NCBI GenBank assembly: GCA_016214225.1
Contig: JACROX010000032.1
Coordinates: 778-6,943, forward strand
Reading direction: 5' to 3'
Length of the DNA stretch: 6,166 bases
Source of the DNA: Candidatus Peregrinibacteria bacterium
GTDB lineage: Bacteria; Patescibacteriota; Gracilibacteria; UBA1369; LOWO2-01-FULL-3
Within the stretch, counting starts at the first letter, position 1. Each line of letters starts with the position of its first letter. Below the pieces are notes generated by a model that was not told the DNA's origin, made no database searches, and saw nothing but the letters and a program-made list of their open reading frames with translations. Shown piece after piece: positions 1-4,848 of the stretch. The position numbers and the translations under genes are program-made.

Positions 1-1546
1 AAAGATCATTCGAAACATATCTCAAATAATACCAACTCGAGCAAACAAAAGTATCCATGGTATCAACCTCGCGAGTCGCTTTCCCCCCGCATTTCGGACA
101 CTTGCAGTTTTTAAATCCCGCATGTTTTCCAAGAGGCGATTCTCCAGTCGGAGCAAAATCGACATCATCCGGCAATACAACCGGCAAATCTTCGTCCGGG
201 ACCAAAACCTTTCCGCATTTATCGCAATAAATAATAGGGATCGGCGCTCCCCAATATCTTTGACGTGAAATAAGCCAATCTCGAAGTTTGAAATTTGTAA
301 CTCTTTTTCCGAAACATTTTTCCTCGATATAATCCATAATCGCTTTTGTGGCCTTATTAATATCCATTCCATTCAAAAAATCGCTGTTCATCATTATTCC
401 GGTATCTTCCTGAACTTGTTCCGGCGTAGTAATAGGGGATTTGTCACCGTTTTTCCCAACAACAACCCTGATAATTTCCATGCCTTTTTCTTTCGCGAAT
501 TCGAAATCTCTGATGTCATGCCCGGGAACGCCGACAACACAACCGGTCCCGACATGAGCCAAAACAAAATCGCTCACGTATATGGGCATTTTTCTTGATG
601 TAAGCCGATTAGTCGCATAAAGCCCCGTAAAAACTCCGGTTTTTTTGCGGCCTTCGGCAATTCTTTCAATATCGGTTTTTTTATTAGATTCTCCTACATA
701 TTCACTAACCGCTTTTTTATCTTCAAATTTATCAAAATGTTTTTTTACAAACTCGCTTTCCGGAGCGACAACAACAAATGTGGCTCCAAAATTTGTGTCC
801 GGACGTGTCGTGTAGACGGTAATCGTATCCTCAAGCCCATCCACTTTATAAGTAATATTTATTCCTTCGCTTCTCCCAATCCAATCTTTCTGCATCAAAA
901 TCGTCCTTTTCGGCCAGTCCAGCCCCTCATAATCAAGCAATTTTTCCGCATAATCTCTGATTTTGAAAAACCACTGATCAAGCTCTTTATGGGTTACTTC
1001 CTCTCCGCACCTGTTACATTTGCCATCCTGAGCCTGCTCATTCGCCAATACGGTTTGGCACGAAGGACACCAATTCACAGGGGCAAATTTCTTGTAAGCT
1101 AAACCCTTTTCAAAAAGTCTGCAAAAAATCCATTGCGTCCACCTATAATATTCCGGCGAAGATGTCACAACTTTCTTATTCCAGTCCCACATCGCGCCCA
1201 TTTCGCTCAACTGCTTTGTCATATAGGCGATATTTTTCGCGGTGCTTTCCTGTGGGGGAACGCGGGTCTTAATGGCGTAATTCTCAGCGGGCAAGCCAAA
1301 ACTATCATACCCCATCGGCTCAAAAACATTAAATCCGCGCATTCGCATATAGCGTCCCCAGCTGTCAGCCGGCCCGTAATTGTACCAATGCCCGATATGA
1401 AGCTTGTCTCCGGAAGGATAAGGGAACATCACAAGATTATAATATTTCTTTCTCTTTTTATCATTCAAACTAACGCAAAAAAGCTTGGAGTCTTTCCAGT
1501 TTTTTTGCCATTTCCGTTCGATTTTTACCGCTTCATAATTTCCCAT
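1..1546 (-). CDS. leuS: Leucyl-tRNA synthetase, N-terminal part (runs off left edge)
   Basis: Charges tRNA-Leu with leucine in the cytoplasm and hydrolyses mischarged tRNA. The reading frame is open for 515 codons from ATG 1546 to the window edge; bacterial LeuRS is usually 800-880 residues, so about 60% is present. Seen: the class I HIGH motif at residues 50-53 inside PYPSGDKLHIGH; a zinc-knuckle insert with C160, C163, C177 and C180; the CP1 editing domain (about 225-415) with TTRPDT at 246-251 and GTGCVVGVPGHD at 333-344, whose D344 matches the conserved editing aspartate; RQRYWGAPIP at 428-437; and a second Cys pair set (C441/C444, C483/C486). KMSKS and the anticodon-binding domain lie outside. 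An in-frame ATG at 1558 would add MLFV, but it falls inside the predicted -10 box, and family alignment favours MGNYEAVKIERKW. Oddities are GHD instead of the usual AHD in the editing motif and Cys502 in FVCSSWYY. Transcribed in the same direction as the PAS gene, 69 bp downstream of it. Confidence 0.97.
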   Translation of the reverse strand, partial: MGNYEAVKIERKWQKNWKDSKLFCVSLNDKKRKKYYNLVMFPYPSGDKLHIGHWYNYGPADSWGRYMRMRGFNVFEPMGYDSFGLPAENYAIKTRVPPQESTAKNIAYMTKQLSEMGAMWDWNKKVVTSSPEYYRWTQWIFCRLFEKGLAYKKFAPVNWCPSCQTVLANEQAQDGKCNRCGEEVTHKELDQWFFKIRDYAEKLLDYEGLDWPKRTILMQKDWIGRSEGINITYKVDGLEDTITVYTTRPDTNFGATFVVVAPESEFVKKHFDKFEDKKAVSEYVGESNKKTDIERIAEGRKKTGVFTGLYATNRLTSRKMPIYVSDFVLAHVGTGCVVGVPGHDIRDFEFAKEKGMEIIRVVVGKNGDKSPITTPEQVQEDTGIMMNSDFLNGMDINKATKAIMDYIEEKCFGKRVTNFKLRDWLISRQRYWGAPIPIIYCDKCGKVLVPDEDLPVVLPDDVDFAPTGESPLGKHAGFKNCKCPKCGGKATREVDTMDTFVCSSWYYLRYVSNDL

Positions 1547-1556
1547 GACAAACAGC

Positions 1557-1585
1557 ATTCTACTCAAAGATTACCGTTCAATCAA
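1557..1585 (-). promoter_or_regulatory. Possible leuS promoter
   Basis: On the minus strand, TTGATT (1585-1580), a 17-bp spacer and TAGAAT (1562-1557) form a moderate sigma70-type match (4/6 and 5/6). Transcription would begin near 1550, leaving only about 4 nt before the leuS ATG at 1546, so the mRNA would be close to leaderless. The -10 box contains the alternative ATG at 1558, which argues against that start. The -35 is weak, and read-through from the PAS gene upstream is also possible. Confidence 0.4.
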
Positions 1586-1615
1586 GCATGTCTCAAGGCT
1601 ATCCGAAGGGGTCCC

Positions 1616-2278
1616 CTAGCTCGTCTTATTTACCATCATCTTCAATTCCGACTCATTCGTGTCGTTTGCTTTCGGATAGATATTTTCTATCAATGAGCCG
1701 GACTTGATGTCATCATTAAGTTTTTTAACTTTATCCGTAATGTCTTTTATATCGAACGCGATTTCAACTACTCTTCCTTTCTCTATAATTGGCTTTGCGT
1801 CAAACATAAAAATCATTTCATTAAGACCTTTAATCATTCTGTAAGGGCCGCTTCCGTTAATCTCCTCTTTGTTTTGCAGAATTTTCCCGTGAACGGACAC
1901 AAAAGCCGGAAGATCTTTACTGTTTATATAATTAAAAAAAAGATTTCCGACAAATTTACCGCATCTGACCTTCATCATTTTACAAAAATCCTCGCTTGCG
2001 AATTTTATAGTCCCGCCGCCATCAATAACCACAATAAGATCTTTGGTGGAATTTAGAATTTTTCTATATTTGGATTCGGCTGTCTCCTTTTGAGGAGCTT
2101 TTTCTTCAGAAACATTGGTTTCTTTCGTGTCCGTTTCGGCTCCAGCATGAGTAACGTCAGTTTTCACTTCATCAAGGCCTTTTTCGCTATTTTGCAGAAA
2201 CAAAACCACGCCGGAAAATGACACTAGGAACAAAGATACGGCGGAGATGGCGATCTTCTTATTTTGGGACAGATTCAT
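1616..2278 (-). CDS. Membrane-anchored single PAS-domain protein
   Basis: A 220-residue protein. Residues 1-7 are short and basic, 8-28 are a hydrophobic segment (one membrane anchor or an uncleaved signal), and 30-68 are an acidic Thr/Glu/Lys-rich linker. Residues about 70-188 look like a PAS sensor fold: SKYRKILNSTKDLIVVID, then GTIKFASEDF, and a terminal FDIKDITDKVKKL typical of the last PAS strand and exit helix. No histidine kinase, GGDEF, HAMP or DNA-binding domain follows, so any output is through a partner. The ligand cannot be told from sequence. The frame continues upstream to a GTG at 2326, but that codon overlaps the -35 box of a strong promoter and its transcript would start near 2296, so ATG 2278 is the start. 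The leader is about 18 nt with no Shine-Dalgarno. Divergent from the cNMP-binding gene. Product class is a family-level call; function is unknown. Confidence 0.8.
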   Translation of the reverse strand: MNLSQNKKIAISAVSLFLVSFSGVVLFLQNSEKGLDEVKTDVTHAGAETDTKETNVSEEKAPQKETAESKYRKILNSTKDLIVVIDGGGTIKFASEDFCKMMKVRCGKFVGNLFFNYINSKDLPAFVSVHGKILQNKEEINGSGPYRMIKGLNEMIFMFDAKPIIEKGRVVEIAFDIKDITDKVKKLNDDIKSGSLIENIYPKANDTNESELKMMVNKTS

Positions 2279-2302
2279 CGTTTTGTATTTATTTATGGCA
2301 TT

Positions 2303-2331
2303 ATTATAACATAAAGCCATAGACACGTCAA
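2303..2331 (-). promoter_or_regulatory. Strong promoter for the PAS-protein gene
   Basis: On the minus strand, TTGACG (2331-2326), a spacer of exactly 17 bp, and a perfect TATAAT (2308-2303) preceded by TGT, an extended -10. The expected transcript starts near 2296, 18 nt before ATG 2278. Its -35 hexamer directly abuts the -35 of the opposing promoter (2320-2325). This promoter decides the start codon of the PAS gene. Confidence 0.8.
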
Positions 2332-2348
2332 CCTCGCTATGCTATAAT
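2320..2348 (+). promoter_or_regulatory. Strong promoter for the cNMP-binding/DUF3307 operon
   Basis: On the plus strand, TAGACA (2320-2325, 5/6), a 17-bp spacer, and a perfect TATAAT (2343-2348) preceded by TGC, an extended -10. Transcription should begin near 2355, giving a leader of about 30 nt to ATG 2385 that is A-rich and without a Shine-Dalgarno. The two opposing -35 boxes sit back to back without a gap, so RNA polymerase could hardly occupy both promoters at once. Confidence 0.75.
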
Positions 2349-2384
2349 TGAGCACGAACAAAAATAAAAATTAACCTCTATCCC

Positions 2385-2834
2385 ATGGCTAATGAAAATA
2401 TAAACGTAGAAGCGATTCTGCCTATTCTAAGGAAAATTCCTCTGTTCTCAAATTTGGACGAAACTATGCACCGCGAAATAATTCAACACATTGTTTTGAT
2501 GTATTATCCCGCGAATTACGTCATTTTTAATGAAGGGGACGCGGGCGATGCTTTATACATAATGAAAAAAGGTAGAGTGGAGGTTTTCCACAAACCGAAG
2601 GAGGAGGGAGATTTGGGAAAAAAAGTTTCTGAAATAGGCGCGGATGGCTTTTTTGGAGAAATGGCGCTTGTCTCTGATATTCCACGCAATGCTTCCGTTA
2701 GAACTCTCGAAGACACCGAGGTTTTTATTTTAAATAAAGAAGATTTTAAGCAGTTGTTAAGTACAAACACGGCAATGGCGGAACAGATAAGTTCCGCGGT
2801 TGTTTCCAGAATGAAAGATAACGATAAACAATGA
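2385..2834 (+). CDS. Stand-alone cyclic nucleotide-binding domain protein
   Basis: A 149-residue soluble protein made almost wholly of one CRP/cNMP-binding beta-roll. Residues 14-40 give the entry helices (LRKIPLFSNLDETMHREI), 46-70 the first strands (VIFNEGDAGDALYIMKKGRVEVF), and 88-105 the phosphate-binding cassette FFGEMALVSDIPRNASV. E92 and R101 correspond to the CRP residues that contact the ribose and cyclic phosphate, so binding of a cyclic nucleotide is plausible. A C-terminal helix (about 117-143) closes the domain. There is no helix-turn-helix, kinase or channel domain, so it is not a CRP-type transcription factor and must act by binding a partner. The start is ATG 2385, set by the promoter at 2320-2348 and the domain's N-terminus. 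Its last four bases overlap the start of the DUF3307-like gene (ATGA), which suggests coupled translation and a possible shared membrane function (inference). Confidence 0.9.
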   Translation: MANENINVEAILPILRKIPLFSNLDETMHREIIQHIVLMYYPANYVIFNEGDAGDALYIMKKGRVEVFHKPKEEGDLGKKVSEIGADGFFGEMALVSDIPRNASVRTLEDTEVFILNKEDFKQLLSTNTAMAEQISSAVVSRMKDNDKQ

Positions 2835-3262
2835 TTTTTTCTTATTTAATTTTGGGTCACTTGCTTGGGGACTTCATTCTTCAGCCGGCAAAGCTTGTTG
2901 AATGGAAAATGCGGAGCAAAAAGGGGATTTTTGTTCACGCGTTAATTCATTTTATAACGAATCTCGTTATATTTTCCCCGCTTATTTACAACGGATACAC
3001 GGCAATGATACCAATATCTTTCGGTGTAAGTTTTATTCACTTTTGGATTGACAGTGCGAAAATAAGCTACGATTTAAGACACGACAATAAAGTAACTCCT
3101 TTTGTTCTGGATCAATTATTGCATCTTGTTGTTATTATCATGGCGTATGCGGTTTCTTTAAAATACGCTTTCCAAATACCAAATACGGATTTCTTCAGAT
3201 TTTACGCAAATTTTGTCATTATAAATTTCATGTCATTGATAATATTCGCGAGCATGTTTTAG
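2831..3262 (+). CDS. DUF3307-like integral membrane protein, C-terminus probably truncated
   Basis: A 143-residue hydrophobic protein with about four membrane segments (roughly 2-18, 36-53, 57-76, 95-113, with a fifth hydrophobic stretch at 127-143). Family-type motifs are GHLLGDFILQ (9-18), HALIH (36-40), FIHFWID (68-74) and VLDQLLH (92-98), which match my recollection of DUF3307, a family of unknown function. The conserved His/Asp pattern near the membrane could suggest a metal or catalytic site, but this is not established. The start ATG overlaps the stop of the upstream cNMP-binding gene (ATGA), so the two are probably translationally coupled. No separate promoter was seen. The protein stops at SLIIFASMF in the middle of a hydrophobic segment, exactly where a dnaX-like frame begins (3235), so I suspect the natural C-terminus has been replaced or cut off. 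Confidence 0.8.
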   Translation: MIFSYLILGHLLGDFILQPAKLVEWKMRSKKGIFVHALIHFITNLVIFSPLIYNGYTAMIPISFGVSFIHFWIDSAKISYDLRHDNKVTPFVLDQLLHLVVIIMAYAVSLKYAFQIPNTDFFRFYANFVIINFMSLIIFASMF

Positions 3263-3360
3263 AGAGCGTCCAAGTGACTGCTGGGCATGGCCGCTATCGT
3301 ATCTTTATCATCGACGAAGTACCCATGCTATCGACCGCGGCTTTTAACGCCATGCTCAAA
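3235..3360 (+). pseudogene. dnaX: Fragment of dnaX (DNA polymerase III gamma/tau), no start or end
   Basis: About 42 codons in the frame starting ATT 3235 read IDNIREHVLESVQ, then [20 protein letters not shown] and FNAMLK. This is the Walker B region of the DnaX clamp-loader ATPase (typically IDxIRE...[28 protein letters not shown]), with Pro in place of the usual His after DEV. Upstream of 3235 the frame (FCHYKFHV) is not DnaX-like, and after codon 3360 it becomes DVRNV and stops at 3378, where TLEEPP should follow. It has no start codon and no P-loop, so it is not functional. G+C is 53 of 100 for 3262-3361, against 15 of 60 just before (3181-3240) and 38 of 100 just after (3362-3461). It lies across the 3' ends of the DUF3307-like gene and of the convergent membrane-protein gene, damaging both. 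It could be a recombination scar or a metagenome assembly chimera. Confidence 0.8.
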
Positions 3361-4253
3361 GACGTAAGAAACGTATAAGTCCATACGGTATAAGAAAAAA
3401 TATCCACTATGCCCGTTAAATAAGCGGACAGAATTAACATGGCAACACCAACTATTCCTCCGACCAAAAGTCCGGTTACCGGCAGCGCTACTGTGGCGAT
3501 ATAGCCTGTTATAAGAACAATTATCGCGGGGATAAGAAACACCATTACAGCCTGAATTATTATTCTTATACCTATAATCACCATCAGAATTGTTATCAAA
3601 AACGTGTGTTTCCAATTCATAATCACAAGTTTCGCGCTTTTTTTTATGGAATCAAAAACACTTTCTCCGTCGATTACAATGTAAAAATCCGTATAGATAA
3701 AAAGCAAAGTAAGAATAAAACCGATAATAATAAATAATATAAAAACCGGCAGAAGGATCTCAAAAAGAGCAAGTCCAAGATTTCTTACGACAAATGACAT
3801 CTCAATAAGAACGGAAAAAAATGAAAAAGTTTTAATCAAAAGATGATATTCAAAAAGCTGTAAATAAGACATAATCCCATATCTTAGTCCTGTTCCGACA
3901 CCTGCGGGCTGGCCGTTCTTATTTCGCGCGATTGTTTGAATGGCCGCGGCCTTGGCCAGAGTTGGATAAAGAAGATAAATCAAAGCAAGAACGGCAACGG
4001 TAATCACCAAAGGTAAAGTCAATGAAACATGCGATTTTATAAATTCCCAAATAAATGTGACAACATCCTTTAAAAAACTGCCATGCTCATCGCCGAACAA
4101 ATAAGATTTTTTAAAAGCAAAAAACTGATAAGAGATATATCCGGCGCCTACTGTAGTTGTTAATATGGAAGGGATGAATCCAAACCAGAAAATAAGTTTC
4201 TTGCTTTTCTGAGTATAAACCCAAGATTCCGCGATAATTTGCCTATAGTCCAT
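3294..4253 (-). CDS. Multi-pass integral membrane protein of unknown function, aberrant C-terminus
   Basis: A 319-residue protein starting MDYRQIIAESWVYTQKSKKL, followed by about six hydrophobic segments (roughly 20-43, 78-98, 140-157, 163-188, 217-250, 257-288). I recognise no enzymatic motif; the plan of an amphipathic N-terminal helix, paired membrane helices and the loop DFYIVIDGESVFDSIKKSAKLV with a Trp (NWKHTFLI) resembles the loosely defined glycerophosphoryl-diester/DUF-type small-genome membrane proteins, but I cannot name a family. The frame continues upstream to a TTG at 4289, yet that codon lies in the -35 box of a good promoter, and transcription would begin at or one base before ATG 4253. 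The message is therefore predicted to be leaderless. The natural protein seems to end near TYTFLTS (residue 298): residues 299-319 are encoded on the antisense of a dnaX fragment, so the present tail is accidental. Confidence 0.75.
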   Translation of the reverse strand: MDYRQIIAESWVYTQKSKKLIFWFGFIPSILTTTVGAGYISYQFFAFKKSYLFGDEHGSFLKDVVTFIWEFIKSHVSLTLPLVITVAVLALIYLLYPTLAKAAAIQTIARNKNGQPAGVGTGLRYGIMSYLQLFEYHLLIKTFSFFSVLIEMSFVVRNLGLALFEILLPVFILFIIIGFILTLLFIYTDFYIVIDGESVFDSIKKSAKLVIMNWKHTFLITILMVIIGIRIIIQAVMVFLIPAIIVLITGYIATVALPVTGLLVGGIVGVAMLILSAYLTGIVDIFSYTVWTYTFLTSLSMALKAAVDSMGTSSMIKIR

Positions 4254-4260
4254 ACGCCCC

Positions 4261-4289
4261 ATTTTACTTTCGGCTTCCGTAAAGGTCAA
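4261..4289 (-). promoter_or_regulatory. Promoter giving a leaderless mRNA for the membrane-protein gene
   Basis: On the minus strand, TTGACC (4289-4284, 5/6), a 17-bp spacer, and TAAAAT (4266-4261, 5/6). The -10 box is followed by seven bases (GGGGCGT) and then ATG 4253, so the expected transcription start is at or next to the A of the start codon. Confidence 0.7.
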
Positions 4290-4295
4290 ATGGTC

Positions 4296-4324
4296 TTGTC
4301 AAACGGCTTTTCTTAATATAAAAT
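4296..4324 (+). promoter_or_regulatory. Promoter for rpsO(-pnp)
   Basis: TTGTCA (4296-4301, 5/6), a 17-bp spacer, and TAAAAT (4319-4324, 5/6) on the plus strand. Transcription should begin near 4331, leaving about 43 nt of very AT-rich leader before the rpsO ATG. It is divergent from the membrane-protein promoter, with six base pairs between the two -35 boxes. I see no clear folded S15-binding site in the leader. Confidence 0.65.
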
Positions 4325-4373
4325 AAACATCGCTTGAAATTTTAAATAAATTTAATCCCTAAAATCTCTAAAA

Positions 4374-4637
4374 ATGGAACGCGCGAAGAAAAAGAAAGTA
4401 ATGGAAAAACACGGAATTCATCCTAAAGACACGGGATCATCCAATGTCCAAGTAGCTGTTTTAACGGAGAGAATTAACCAGCTGTCCAAGCATCTCGAGC
4501 AAAATCCGAAAGATGATCATTCAAGAAGAGGACTATTGGGATTAGTGGGAAAACGAAGAAAGCATTTGAATTATTTGAGATTGCACAAGAAAGACGATTA
4601 CGAAACTTTAATTAAAGATCTCAAGCTTAGAAAATAA
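4374..4637 (+). CDS. rpsO: Small ribosomal subunit protein S15
   Basis: An 87-residue protein, the usual S15 length (86-89). It is an early 16S rRNA central-domain binder and takes part in intersubunit bridging in the 30S subunit. Family-defining stretches are DTGSSNVQVAVLTERINQL (19-37), DDHSRRGLLGLVGKRRKHLN (47-66), and the terminal LRLHKKDDYETLIKDLKLRK. The His-Ser-Arg-Arg rRNA-contact motif at 49-52 is intact. It starts at ATG 4374 after an AT-rich leader with no Shine-Dalgarno; the basic N-terminus (MERAKKKKVMEKHGIHPKDTG) matches the family. It is followed by pnp on the same strand, an arrangement conserved in many bacteria including E. coli; the 211-bp gap between them holds a long hairpin and no clear intrinsic terminator, so cotranscription is likely. 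Confidence 0.97.
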   Translation: MERAKKKKVMEKHGIHPKDTGSSNVQVAVLTERINQLSKHLEQNPKDDHSRRGLLGLVGKRRKHLNYLRLHKKDDYETLIKDLKLRK

Positions 4638-4671
4638 GTATTTAAATACGATCTTTGAAAATTCATTACAA

Positions 4672-4770
4672 GGCCAAATGTGCCCAAGAATATCTTAAGT
4701 AGCAAGTTTTAGAGAACAAGAATTGGTCTTTGAAACTTGTAACTTAAGGCAATAGCGGTTCCATTTGGCC
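4672..4770 (+). promoter_or_regulatory. Long imperfect hairpin in the rpsO-pnp intergenic region (possible RNase III/PNPase control site)
   Basis: This 99-nt stretch is an imperfect palindrome centred on 4721. The outer arms GGCCAAATG (4672-4680) and CATTTGGCC (4762-4770) pair perfectly over 9 bp. A looser middle (4681-4693 with 4749-4761) has 6 of 13 positions able to pair. The inner stem (4694-4719 with 4723-4748) pairs at 24 of 26 positions, including three G-U wobbles, with only A4701/A4741 and A4716/G4726 mismatched, closing on a 3-nt loop (4720-4722). As RNA this is a double helix of more than two turns, the kind of substrate RNase III cuts. In E. coli, RNase III cleaves a hairpin in the pnp leader and PNPase then represses its own synthesis there; the same role is inferred here from position and shape only. 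A palindromic mobile element is the main alternative. There is no U-tract, so it is not an ordinary terminator. Confidence 0.75.
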
Positions 4771-4771
4771 A

Positions 4772-4790
4772 AGCGCGCCGCAGGCGTGCT
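4772..4790 (+). repeat. GC-rich hairpin upstream of pnp
   Basis: AGCGCGCC and GGCGTGCT form an 8-bp stem with one G-U wobble around the loop GCA, beginning two bases after the long hairpin. It is far more G+C-rich than its surroundings and is not followed by a T-run. It could be an intergenic repeat or a further element of the pnp leader; other genome copies cannot be seen from this window. Confidence 0.5.
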
Positions 4791-4805
4791 AGCCTTTAAC
4801 TGTGA

Positions 4806-4821
4806 CCCGCCTTTAGGCGGG
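4806..4821 (+). repeat. GC-rich hairpin CCCGCC-TTTA-GGCGGG just before pnp
   Basis: A perfect 6-bp G+C stem with a TTTA loop, 27 bp ahead of the pnp ATG. The bases after it (AAACTCTTTATATT) are not a continuous U-tract, so an intrinsic terminator is doubtful; weak attenuation, a 5' stabilising hairpin for the pnp message, or a dispersed REP-like repeat are all possible. Confidence 0.5.
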
Positions 4822-4848
4822 AAACTCTTTATATTAACCAAATAATTT

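Noticed and set aside
1571..1599. Alternative leuS promoter TTGAGA-17-TAATCT on the minus strand
   Set aside because: The -10 matches only 3 of 6 positions; the box pair at 1557-1585 is better and fits the preferred start codon.
1607..1617. Palindrome AGGGGTCCCCT over the stop codon of the PAS gene, considered as a terminator
   Set aside because: Only a 1-nt centre, so no stable stem with a loop, and no U-tract follows on the minus strand.
416..1696. Several open frames of 60-187 codons on the plus strand opposite leuS
   Set aside because: They are antisense to a fully conserved leuS frame and their translations show no recognisable motif.
3262..3294. Bidirectional terminator expected between the two convergent stops
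   Set aside because: No inverted repeat with flanking A/T runs is present; the space is filled by the dnaX fragment.
3328..3615. 95-codon minus-strand frame inside the membrane-protein gene
   Set aside because: It is a shifted frame of the same gene with Asn/Ser/Gly/Arg-rich, unstructured translation.
4638..4649. Perfect 12-bp palindrome GTATTTAAATAC right after the rpsO stop codon
   Set aside because: All-AT core without loop space gives no stable RNA hairpin, and there is no T-run; expected by chance in AT-rich DNA.
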